A stretch of DNA of 14,993 bases from Phellopilus nigrolimitatus (Eukaryota; Basidiomycota; Agaricomycetes; Hymenochaetales; Hymenochaetaceae). The position numbers were made by a program, and so were the translations under genes. Of this stretch, positions 1 through 8,583 are shown one piece after another (position 1 is the stretch's first letter; each line of letters begins with the position of its first letter). The notes under the pieces are model-generated. The model ran no database searches. It was not told where the DNA came from and saw only the letters and a list, made by a program, of their open reading frames with translations. The stretch covers positions 1-14,993 of the forward strand of contig JAJOHG010000537.1 of NCBI GenBank assembly GCA_021029095.1. Reading direction: 5' to 3'.

Positions 1-742
1 TTGGTGGCACGTCCAAGCAGGGCCAGGAGAATGAAGACGCCGACGCTATAAAGCGGACTATCAAGGCGAACGAGGAGAAGGACATCGCTTTCCTAACTTC
101 GAAGCGTGATAGCGAAGAATTGACTAATGGTCTTCACGTGTTCAATCGAGCACACAGTCCCTACTGGCCGGCTGTCAGTCAACTCTCAAGACCGTGAATC
201 ATAGTTAACAATTAAATCAACGTTTCTTTTTCTTTAGACACGAAAGCCCGCCTGGTGGGTATTGATAGCTGACGGGAAACTCAACCGAATCGTCATGCCT
301 CCAATGCGGATTACGGACGTGCCGTTGTCTGACCCTTCCAAAGAACGCAATTTCCGCGCTTTTAAGGTGCAATTCCAGGCCCCGCAGGGAGTTGGCATCT
401 ACACGTGGAAAATACACGTCGTCAGCGACACCTTCGTGGGGGAGGAGATCGAGCGGGACATGATTGTACGTATTAAATTAGAGCTCTCTCATGGCATCAA
501 TTCTCACCTTTGGGTGTTTTTAGCTCAAAGTCGACGATGTCTCCCAGCTTAGTGCGGAAGAGCAAGGTGTTGATGATGATATTTCGGAGCCTGAAGAAGA
601 CTCGCTGGCCGGGCAGATGGCTATGATGAAAGGCGGTTCGGTGAAGAGGTCGCCGGTACATGATGATGAGAGCGACGACGAGAGCGGTACTGACGATGAT
701 CAGGAGAGTAGCAGTGACAGCAGCAGCAGCGATAGCGATTGA
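1..742 (+). CDS. SEC63: SEC63, ER protein-translocation subunit, C-terminal part (5' truncated)
   Basis: Three exons are visible: <3-173, 238-465 and 524-742, with introns of 64 and 58 bp, both phase 0. They give about 205 residues that run off the left edge. The protein contains HSPYWP, then KPAWW, then MPPMRITDVP, followed by a beta-rich stretch (FRAFKVQFQAPQGVGIYTW) typical of the Ig-like C-terminal part of the Sec63 domain. It ends in a long Asp/Glu/Ser tail (DDESDDESGTDDD, then a Ser-Asp run). In yeast this acidic Sec63 tail contacts Sec62, and Sec63 is the J-domain partner of Kar2/BiP at the Sec61 channel; the membrane spans and J domain would lie upstream of the window. The splice assignment is supported by restored continuity at KPAWWVLIADGK and at DMI-LKVDD. 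The stop is TGA at 740-742. The assignment rests on conserved motifs recalled from the family, not on an alignment. Confidence 0.87.
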
Positions 743-844
743 ATGTTTTCTCTTGTATCTATTCAAACTTTTCTACAAGGAGGTCCGAGTGCATATACAT
801 ACAAGATATGTAAGTTACGAATTATCCTTGAAGACTGATTATGA

Positions 845-2705
845 TTAGAACAGGTAAAGCGCTGTTACGATGAAGAAAAGCGTCCGAAATTTCATAAATA
901 CTCCAAGGTCCATAAATGCAGATGCTGAAGACGAGGTCTTACTAGAGCCTGGACTGCTCGTAGTGGCATTTGCAGAAGCAGAAGAACCGGATGAGCAGTT
1001 AGCTAGGCCCATCGTCAGCAAGTCATTGCCGACTTTCACAAAATAATAATCGCCTATACAAACTGTCAGACCGGAAGTCATAAAAATTATAAAAAAAACA
1101 CACCATAGACGATACCCGTATCATTGTTTGGAGGATTTCCCGGGTTGTCCACCGTGCCGTTCGACAAGAGACTCTGCCAGTCTGGTTTCCAGAACGAGCC
1201 GGTCGTATTCGCCAGTATCTATAATTGAGTCGTGATGTCAAAAAGGACGAATGCGCCCGAAGTCAAACACTGGAGAGCACCTGAATGGCAGTGTCTTTCC
1301 AGAGTTCAGCTCCAGATGTATTTGCAGGAGATAGGGCCTGCTCGAGGTCGGCCAATAAGAGCATCCCTGATGTCGTTATCATTGCCGCCGAGGTGTCTGC
1401 TGGACGCGAGCCGTCGTCGGGCGCGTTGAAATCCCTGTATGTGATGTCAGATTGGACATTTGAGCGGCTATTACTACATAAGCCACTTGCCATGGGACGA
1501 TGCCTGAGCTCGGTAGATTGTCTGTAAAATACGTGGCCATGCGTCTAGAAGTGTCTAGATATCGCTGGTCTCCAGTATTCTGGTACACTGCCCACGTTTG
1601 ACCCAGTAAATGAACTTGAGTTTTTTTTCTTCTTTCTTCTTTCAGAACTAAGTACTTACTCTGGGCAAACGCGTAAATACCCCAGCTCTGGCCTCGAGAC
1701 CACGTACTATACATTGTGAGATGGAAAAGAGACTTTGCAGGTTTATTTTTGAGCAAACCTATTATCCGCATAGCCTTGCGCGGTTCTCTGCCGTATAACA
1801 GCGCCTGTCGTTTCATTGTATTCCACAACATGAAAGGACGAACCTAAATGGCGAATTGTCAGCTACATCTGTGTTGTGCGGACATAACAGTTGTGGCTAA
1901 AAGAGTTACCATCCGACCGAACATGATTTTGCATGGTCTTGTTTGCGTGAGATATTGCGATTTGTCGCAGGGTATCGTTTCCGGTCAAGTTGGCCGAAAT
2001 AAAAAGCAAATTCAGATTCATCATATTGTCTATGATGACCTATCTTCCGACAGTTAAGAGAGTATGGCGCCACATGGGAACGGGAAATCACGTACTGTAA
2101 AGTCGGTAGGGTCTGCAGTGTCCCAGCTTCGCGTGCAGCCGACTGTCGGATTAAAACGTGCGGCTAGGTCATTGGCAAAAGCATTCACTGCATTTATCGC
2201 AGTTTGGTTTGTCGAGTCGCTAAGCACATTTGTAGCGAACTGAGCTGCCCGTTTCTTGAGAGCGTGATGTACAAGTTTGAGCTCACAGCGATAATTCCTC
2301 TTGGAACGGAAAACTGAGGAAGCCGACGTCGTGGCCTACGGTATTCTTCGACTCCAGCGAGGTCTCAGGGGCGATCCAGCGGCGCGCCTCACCGAGCCAA
2401 TCGGTCGAATTGAGGCCGTCATCGGGGCACAGACTTACGCGTGTGTTCAGCGCGTAGAGCGTCGCGGGAAAGAAGCTCGACGTCCATGTGTCTGCCGGAA
2501 AGTAGAGCCACTGTCCCGAAGCATCCGTATACTGGGGATATACCGCCGGGGTGGAGAGGTTCGACGCAGTTTTGGAGACTTTCTGCGCGACGAGGCCCGA
2601 GAAGAGCTCGGAGGGTGGCGTAGCTGCATGGACAGTAAATTCGTTGAAATGGCTGATGGTACAATGGAGCAGCACGAAGAGCAACAATCTGTGGATGGCA
2701 GCCAT
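845..2705 (-). CDS. GH88-type unsaturated glucuronyl hydrolase, secreted and probably GPI-anchored
   Basis: Nine exons (2705-2287, 2219-2096, 2039-1910, 1843-1759, 1706-1660, 1587-1491, 1434-1281, 1218-1104, 1053-845) join to 1380 nt, 459 residues. Family enzymes hydrate and cleave the unsaturated uronic acid left at the non-reducing end of oligosaccharides by polysaccharide lyases. Residues 1-28 form a signal peptide (hydrophobic LLLFVLL). Family marks are ADTWTSSFF (Asp72), GHDVGF (Asp126, matching the second catalytic Asp region), ARFNPTVGCTRSWDT, WSRGQSWGIYAFAQ (255-268) and YLDTSRRMATYF. Residues 410-436 are Ser/Ala/Thr-rich and residues 444-459 are a hydrophobic end, the layout of a GPI-attachment signal. 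Intron 1490-1435 has a GC donor. The ATG at 2705 is chosen because it opens the signal peptide. Substrate cannot be told from sequence. It is convergent with SEC63, with 102 bp between stops. Confidence 0.87.
1435..1490 (-). other. GC-AG intron (sixth intron of the GH88 gene)
   Basis: On the minus strand the exon ends ...CCATG and the intron begins GCAAGTGGC and ends CATACAG, 56 bp. Joining here gives a Trp codon (TG+G) and continues PW into DFNAPDDGSRPADTS, the expected family order. The nearby GT at GTGGCTT would put the next exon out of frame. GCAAGT is the usual form of the minor GC donor class. Confidence 0.75.
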
Positions 2706-3049
2706 CCCACGACAGGTCTTGCTAATGGTGACTGCAGAAGTTGTCTAGAAATCAAACATGATATACGTGTGGATGGGGAAATATGTATTCTGGAGGTCGT
2801 AAAAGTTGGCGAGCCTCCATAGAACGGGCCGGTCCGAGTAGCTGACAAATAGTTCACAATAGGCAACATGGTCATTGGAGAAATGGCACATAAATCTCAT
2901 AAATATGTTCTGATTTTGGGAAATCTAAATGACGAACATGGCGCCGGTACAAAACCGTCCACGCGCTTCGCGTCAATATTTACCTGCCAGCCTCTGGGAG
3001 TATGGAACGCGACAGCGTTCTTAGAATCACATTGGCACATTGCTCCATA
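2706..3049. other. Upstream region of the GH88 gene
   Basis: This 344-bp stretch lies between the GH88 start codon and the left end of the transposon. It must hold the GH88 promoter and 5' leader. I see no clear TATA box or known operator, and the short open frames across it carry no family motif. Confidence 0.5.
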
Positions 3050-3051
3050 TA

Positions 3052-3075
3052 CAGTCGAACTTCTGCTAATGCATA
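3052..3075 (+). repeat. Left terminal inverted repeat of the pogo-like element
   Basis: 24 bp starting CAGTCGAAC and ending TAATGCATA, perfectly complementary to 3683-3706. It is preceded by TA at 3050-3051. Confidence 0.9.
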
Positions 3076-3260
3076 GACCTCCGTGGAAGGAATTTGTATG
3101 CATTACGAGAGGTTATGCACTACGAGAAATGCACAAATTGATACATAACTTAAACACTGGCTATAGGTGTCATATAATAGGGAAAGGAGTAAGCACAAAA
3201 CACAAATGAAAGACAAGTTCTATGTGGTAAAAAAACTGTTATCCAGCTGCTTCAAGTTTG

Positions 3261-3542
3261 CTATCTGCTCAGTCCGTAGTTGCAACCCAAGTTTGCAAAG
3301 ATGGCCGCAAGCCTGCTGAAACATCGGCTCAGAGCAACTAAAGGTTCGCAGGGCAGCTCATTGTCTACTCCATTGACCTTGCCACCTTCAGCCTCCACCA
3401 TATTGATGTGAGCTTGCTCTACAACTTCCTGGTCGGTCCATTCTTCCTCCGTAGGTGAAAATGCCTTGTCATGAAGATGTGTGAGAACGCGAAATAGGTT
3501 TGTCAAATTTTTCGTGCAGGCGAGACACCTCACATGATGCAT
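3261..3542 (-). pseudogene. Remnant C-terminal transposase fragment
   Basis: A 93-codon frame inside the element, open from an ATG at 3542 to TAG at 3261. It contains EEEWTDQEVVEQAHINMVEA, then an acidic/Asn linker and PLVALSRCFSRLAAIF. An acidic 'tDeeIVe..' segment followed by a helix with spaced Leu/Ala/Phe is the layout at the end of Tigger/jerky-type transposases, after the DDE domain. No DNA-binding or DDE residues are left, so it cannot be active. The identity is inferred partly from its position between the inverted repeats. Confidence 0.5.
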
Positions 3543-3570
3543 ATCCCCATTAAAATTACTGCATATAGGT

Positions 3571-3625
3571 ATGCATTATGCATTATGAATTTTATGCATT
3601 ATGCATTATGAATTTTATGCATTAT
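3571..3625. repeat. 23-bp tandem repeat, 2.4 copies, inside the transposon
   Basis: Units at 3571-3593 and 3594-3616 are identical, each with two ATGCATTATG-like halves followed by AATTTT; a third partial copy (ATGCATTAT) ends at 3625. The core TATGCATTA also forms the inner end of both terminal repeats. Confidence 0.9.
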
Positions 3626-3682
3626 CTTATAGGTATTTTCTAACTACCGACTCGGTGGAAGCTGAAGTCTATGCATTTTGGG

Positions 3683-3706
3683 TATGCATTAGCAGAAGTT
3701 CGACTG
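3683..3706 (-). repeat. Right terminal inverted repeat of the pogo-like element
   Basis: Reads TATGCATTAGC...TTCGACTG on the plus strand, the exact reverse complement of 3052-3075. It is followed by TA at 3707-3708. The palindromic match extends two more bases each side through the TA. Confidence 0.9.
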
Positions 3707-3708
3707 TA

Positions 3709-4111
3709 TAACATACACAATGCAGAGGAACAAAATCCGGTTTTTATTTTCCACTCAAGAGACAAACTAGCACAGTAGGCATATACGAATGTAAGGGAAG
3801 AAAATGATCACAAGGAAATAGAGCGACGTCAGCTATGTGGAAGTAAGGTAAGAAATTTTAGAAAGAAAATGGTGCGAAATGGATCAGCGGAACAAGAGAA
3901 GTAGTAATACAAGTTTTCGGTTAGCGCACATTTCTTGTGCGTACACCAAGGCAAACAGATACAGTGTAAAATCACAACACACTTGAGAGGAAAGGTGAAA
4001 GTAAATTCTTAAAAGGAGCGTGAAGATCAGTAAAGTAGTTGGACGAAACACATCATATCACACCATGGAAAGAAGGAAGAAAGGCGGGAACACGCGGATC
4101 TAATACGCCAA
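3709..4111. other. Intergenic stretch, no gene seen
   Basis: About 400 bp, purine-rich on the plus strand, between the transposon and the stop codon of the proline-rich gene. It should hold that gene's 3' UTR. I see no supported coding, RNA or repeat feature. Confidence 0.5.
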
Positions 4112-5542
4112 TCAGCGTTGATAGTATTGCTGTTGATAATGTGATTCCACTGTTGACCAGCGAGACTGATCGCCATGAGAGAGAGAGGACGCAGAGCGGG
4201 CTGGGTAGCTCTGCTGCACGGGATATTGCGGGTATTGAGCGACCTGATGGTACTGCGGAACCGGGTTCAAAGGGGACTGTGGATAAAAGGACGCGCGGCT
4301 AGCAGAAAGGTTCTGAGACGCATATAATTGCTGCGCAGGAGTTTTGTTTTGTTGAGCCTGCTCTTGCCCCGGTTGATCGTACTCAGGAAGAGATGTAATT
4401 GAAGATCTACATGATGATGGTCAGTCTGAGTGAAGAAGGTAGATGCTGTAAGAGAGAAAACGCACGTGTATCTCTTTACATTGGTAGTAGCAGTTTGTCG
4501 ACTCGTCTGCGCGGTAAGATGGGGGACCACCGCAGAACTAAGAGACGACAATCAGACAAAGACAATTTGACTAAGCAAATACTACTTACTTGTATAGTGC
4601 AACCGCGCCTTGATTCCTGTGTAGCGTCTCCGTCGGCAGCTGCCCATACACCGACTTCGTGGCTTCATAAGCCACAGACGGGTCGAATTCCATCCGCGGG
4701 ACTGGCGGCACGTGCCTCGGCTGCCTCGTCGAGGGCGGTGACATTGGATGCGGGGAAGGGGTCCTCGACTGTGTCTGCTGAGGCGCGAGGTACTCCGCAT
4801 GATGATACGCGCCGGAGTTCGTGCCGATACGCGGTGACGCCGCACGGTGCCGCAGGTTGAGGCCTGGCGTCGCGTACGGAATCACTGGAGATTGCGGAGG
4901 GGAAGGCGGAGGAGAGGCAGCGAGGTCCTCGCCATTATAGCGCAACACGACCGTCGGATTCGATGTTCGCCGTTGCTGGAGGTCGCGAGCATATCGTTCA
5001 TAAGCGGGTCCATCTAGCGAGTTGTCGATGGGCGCGAAGGGCGGCGGGGGTATAGAGCGATCGTCCTCTGGTTCCTCGGGGACAGCATGATGGACAACTA
5101 CGGGCACACCGCGCTGCTGCTCACTGGGCATAGAATGCGGGGCCATTGCCTGGCCAGAAACCGACGAGCTGTCGGCAGCGGCGCCGAGCTGCGCATCTTT
5201 GAACCAACTTGGCTGCTCCTTCGCAGCCTCGCTCGTCACCTGTTTACGCCTCGCCTTTTTTCTGATGTTTAGCGGCCGCACAGAGGACGTCGACGATGCG
5301 GATGCATGTCGTTCATCGGAGTTGGCTGACGATTCAGATACGCGTACGGCATTGGCACGGTGCGTGGCCTCGTCCCAAACCTCCCAGCACCCTTCCCCTG
5401 ATGGATCCTGCTGCCGTCGCTCCTGGTCTGCCGAAGTACGGGGCCGCTGCGTAGTCGCGGCCAGCTTCTGGTCAAGCTCATGTTGGGAGAACTCATATGC
5501 AGGTGGTGCCTCGACCGGACTGGCGATAGGAAAGTCGTCCAT
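4112..5542 (-). CDS. Proline-rich disordered protein with an N-terminal PPxY motif, function unknown
   Basis: I do not recognise a named family. Two exons, 5542-4590 and 4406-4112, join in phase to 1248 nt, 415 residues, across a 183-bp intron (donor GTAAGT, acceptor TGTAG). The start MDDFPIASPVEAPPAYEF carries PPAY at residues 13-16, a ligand for WW domains such as those of Rsp5/Nedd4 ubiquitin ligases. Further on are a basic patch RKKARRKQ that could be a nuclear signal, a run SIPPPPFAPIDNSLDGPAYE, several PxxP segments (SPPPSPPQSP), and a Gln/Tyr-rich end (QYPQYPVQQSY ... HYQQQYYQR). No membrane segment or enzyme motif is visible. The frame stays open upstream to an ATG at 5749, but that extension has little of the downstream composition and MDDFP is favoured. 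An adaptor or RNA/cytoskeleton scaffold role would be a guess. Confidence 0.72.
4407..4589 (-). other. 183-bp intron of the proline-rich gene
   Basis: Two to three times longer than most introns in the window. Only the TGTAG acceptor at 4407-4408 restores the Pro/Gln-rich downstream frame (SSITSLPEYDQPG). Inner acceptors lead to stops or the wrong frame. Inside it, an open stretch beginning after a CTCTTAG acceptor and ending at a GTAAAG site could be a skipped exon, but it does not rejoin in frame. Confidence 0.6.
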
Positions 5543-6291
5543 GTTGATTGTGGCCCAGTGCGGATATCTGAGCAGGACTTTGAAAGACGTAGCACGATGT
5601 ACGTATAAGGTTGGCTGAGGACAGGAGAACAAATAAGTGGCCAAAGGGGGATGGCGAGGGCCAACAGCGCTTTCGGCTTGCTTGTCGATGTTCGACGAAC
5701 CCTGACTTGGATAAACACCGCTTTCAGGTCTCCTTTGCATATCCCTCATGCCGCCTCGTCATTTTTGCTATCTTTGAAGATGCAGCTGAATCTGAATCCC
5801 CATGAAGGGTTTTCTCTTCCTGAGCAAGCAGTAGAATATATGCTATGATTCTATGATTCTTGTCTTCTCGAGCTCACTGTCGATCACGTTCTTCTCCAGA
5901 ACCTCCCTATATACATGTACAGCACGACAACCCGAGGCTGCAAATATCACCATCCCATACATCTATCATTACCATCCACCCCTAAGAGTAATAACTACGA
6001 ATATAGGCGCTTAGCGTTGTTCCACAGCCGACTTTGCAATGCCACTAACAGCATTCCTGAACCTGCCAAGTGGCTCTAGCTAAGCAGTGAATGTCAGCGG
6101 GCTAACGGGTAGGCACCCGATGGGCACGTTGCTAGAGTCTGCTCCGCTTCATGATTCGAGCGCGACGGAGAGGTCGTCGCTTCGCGCCATGCGCAGCCAG
6201 CATGGCATTCGGGTTATCCCAGCGATAGTCATGCCGTTAGAATTCGATTTTTTCAAGCTTCGTGCCCTGCGCGGATGTGAGTTAGTATTTT
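5543..6291. other. Intergenic region: promoter/leader of the proline-rich gene and 3' flank of the kinase gene
   Basis: About 750 bp without a supported gene. The part next to 5542 is the leader of the proline-rich gene and is open in its frame up to 5749. A short direct repeat (TCTATGAT twice, around 5840-5856) and pyrimidine-rich stretches are present. Small open frames here have no recognisable motif. Confidence 0.5.
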
Positions 6292-8295
6292 TTAATCTGA
6301 AGCAAGATTCGTCAAATTCACAAGTTTGGGCAGTCGCAAGTATACATCGGTGCCTGATTAGTCCGAAGCACATCAAAAACAGGCCATTGTGATCTTATTG
6401 AAACAGCGCACCCCAGCCATCCAGGGATACAAGCTCCAGAGAACCTCCGAAATAGCTACAAGAGTTAGCCACATTTCATCACCATACAAAACGAAAAGGG
6501 ACCAGCGAGACTCACGTTGCAAATATATTACTCATAGGTAAACCGATACCCAGCCTCGTGTGCGCTCCGACACCAGCTTTTGACTCCGGTGTGATAGCGC
6601 TGCTCTCCTCTTCTTTCCATGCCGAAACTTGCTCATCGACGGTCGCTCGCATACCTTGGGGCCTAGCGCTGACCGTTTTGAGCGCACCTATACGTGACGT
6701 ATCCAAACGCGTTGTATTTCTCGCATGAGAAAAGGATAATAAATCGGACGGAGAAGATATTTGCGGAAGAACCAAACCACCTCCTGCATTGAGTCCCTTA
6801 TCAACACTGGAAAGAAATTTGAGGGGTTGAGGGAGCCGTACCTTGATCAGATACCCGTATCTGGATTTCGTCTTGCCCTGTGGCAATCGTTGCTCGAATT
6901 TCAGGCAAGGAAGGCAATGCACGGTGGCGATAAGTCGTTGCATGAATGGCCTACCCAAAATTAGTTAACCTCAATCACACAAAATAAGAGCTCACATTTT
7001 TTAGAAATTCAAAGATAATGTATCTGAAGGGTCGTTAGAAAGCTCTTTCCGCCAATTATCAACCCCTATACTCACTCCAATTGGTCTCGAATGTATGCAA
7101 ACTTCGTGTCAAGATGTCCGTCCACGACGATTCGGGGGAATTCAACCTCTGCATCCGCAACTTTTTCCGGGTCTGTGTAAACAACACCACGCGGGCTCAA
7201 CCTCAGCAGCTCCGCGCAATTTTCAATGATGTCTTTCGGCTTCAGTTCGGTATCAATGATTCCAACATGAGGCGAGCTTCGAGTGTGCCCCTTTACTGTA
7301 TCTCTGTCCCTTTTTACGCGAAGAAATTCCTCGGTGAGTGCAATATGATGTTCTGCGAGGACCCGTCGCGATATGCGAGAAACGAGCATACGCCTTATAA
7401 ATTCATCGAGCTGCTCTGCTGGGAGGTGTGGGGAAGATAGTGAGAGCCCTAGAATTAAGGATGGAATGATCGCAGCACTAGCGATCATAAATAACTAAAC
7501 GCACATCAAGGGGGCAGGAAACCATAGATTAACTTACTGTTCGTCCAAGAGCGACTTCACGAGCTTGCAGAACTTGAGATTCTCTGCCATGTTCGTAATC
7601 TGAGGAAACGCACGAAATCTTAAAAACCAAGCTCAACTCCAGATAATCGGACTTCACTTTGCAGGTAGCTACACAATCGTCAGGAGATGACTCACCTGTT
7701 AAAGGCCACCCAATACAACTGGAGATTCGCGAGTTCAGTTCTCACGGAATATCAGATACAATATGTATATGCCGCAGACCTCGTAAACTCGGGCTACTTC
7801 CTCCTGCGTTACCACTATGAATGGTAATGTCTGTAGGTCCCGTAACCGGTGGGCTATGCGGACCGGAAGCTCAGACCTGACATAGTTTGCAGCCTTTGTA
7901 ACGCAGCCCACATAAGTTCAGGTATTAACTACGAGATCTAACACGCACCATTATTAGTCGCTCCTCGTTCATGGATCGCCCGAAGAACATCTAGCTCAAT
8001 GAAGAAAACAGGTGAAATATTTTCAGCATGCAGCTGGACGACCAAATCGATTACAATGTGTGCGCACCAGCTGTCGCAACGTCAGCCTCTTCGTCTCCTT
8101 CGCGGCGTAAAGCTCTAGCTGTTTGTTCTGGTAGAAATGGAGTGCGGAGGAGACGCTCGTGAATGCGTTGGTCCGCGACTGCATGATGGTACGACCGCCG
8201 GCACCGGGGTAGTGCATCGATCTGTGGATGACTTGGCGGCAGATACTGGAGCGTGTCTCAGAGAATCGAGACGGCAGCGAGGACATGGCCAGCAT
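6292..8295 (-). CDS. Mitochondrial pyruvate / branched-chain 2-oxoacid dehydrogenase kinase (PDK/BCKDK family)
   Basis: Eleven exons (8295-8068, 7990-7949, 7893-7780, 7718-7696, 7618-7538, 7477-7076, 7023-6996, 6950-6842, 6783-6516, 6455-6412, 6353-6292) join to 1401 nt, 466 residues. Family members phosphorylate and switch off the E1 subunit of mitochondrial 2-oxoacid dehydrogenases, using a GHKL ATPase fold. Residues 1-50 are Arg/Ser-rich and lack acids apart from Glu13, fitting a mitochondrial presequence. Then come FYQNKQLELYAAKETKRLTLRQL, FFGRSMNEERL, ELPVRIAHRLRDLQ, VYELYWVAFNRF, SRISRRVLAEHHIAL (His207 near the family's active-site His), DTELKPKDIIENCAELL, the N box FEFLKNA (302-307), G1 box SDQGGGL (340-346), G2 box GIGLP (421-425) and the end GTDVYLRLPKL. 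A second in-frame ATG (8286) is an equally good start. The segment between the G1 and G2 boxes (about 75 residues) is longer than in animal PDKs. PDK versus BCKDK specificity is not decided. Confidence 0.9.
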
Positions 8296-8583
8296 GCCGC
8301 TATCTTGACTCGGACGAGGCTGAGTTACGGAGGCTCAGTTCACGGAGGCATTGTAGATCTGTAAATTACGTCACGCTGATCCTGCACTGCAAAATGAAAG
8401 TTATTCCTGACCATCCGGACGTTACATACATCATAAAAAATTACATGCAAGGCAATAGCAAAGATAGCGCAAAGACAGAAAATAATACACTTTATGCAAT
8501 GATTTTTCTAGCTAAAATCAGTGCAGTAGTTACTTTGATATTCAGAATTCATGAAAGTCGTATAGTGTCCACCTTGCAGTGCA
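8296..8583. other. Kinase promoter and ORC4 3' flank
   Basis: 288 bp between the kinase start and the ORC4 stop, both on the minus strand. It is AT-rich in the middle. I see no gene or distinctive element. Confidence 0.45.

Larger units (their letters stand above)
3050..3708. mobile_element. Non-autonomous Tigger/pogo-like DNA transposon (deletion derivative)
   Basis: The element is bounded by a perfect 24-bp inverted repeat (3052-3075 and 3683-3706), beginning CAGTCGAACTTC and ending CTAATGCATA towards the interior, and flanked on both sides by TA. CAG ends plus a TA target duplication are the hallmark of the pogo/Tigger branch of Tc1-mariner elements. The 655-bp interior is too short for a full transposase (normally about 500 residues) but keeps a minus-strand frame resembling a transposase C-terminus and an internal 23-bp tandem repeat. 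It sits about 345 bp upstream of the GH88 start and interrupts no recognisable gene. The perfect match of the two ends suggests a fairly recent insertion. Confidence 0.8.

Noticed and set aside
2301..2822. 173-codon open frame on the plus strand
   Set aside because: Lies antisense to GH88 exon 1 and its signal peptide; Arg/Glu-rich low-information translation with no family motif, while the minus strand has clear motifs and phased introns.
2868..3209. 113-codon open frame on the plus strand
   Set aside because: Crosses the left boundary of the transposon, so its second half is transposon sequence; no motifs.
3571..3625. Possible CRISPR-like array
   Set aside because: Contiguous 23-bp tandem units with no spacers, inside a eukaryotic transposon.
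4399..4860. 153-codon plus-strand open frame
   Set aside because: Antisense to the intron and end of exon 1 of the proline-rich gene; its composition is what the reverse of a Ser/Pro-rich frame gives.
5199..5618. 139-codon plus-strand open frame
   Set aside because: Antisense to the N-terminal half of the proline-rich gene; Ser/Cys/Arg-rich shadow frame.
5838..5862. Short TCTATGAT direct repeat as a regulatory array
   Set aside because: Only two copies in an AT-rich leader; chance or slippage explains it.
6087..6392. 101-codon plus-strand open frame
   Set aside because: Overlaps the last exon and last intron of the kinase gene on the other strand, whose GTDVYLRLPKL end is conserved; no motif of its own.
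7081..7440. 119-codon plus-strand open frame
   Set aside because: Exactly antisense to the large kinase exon containing SRISRRVLAEHH; a shadow.
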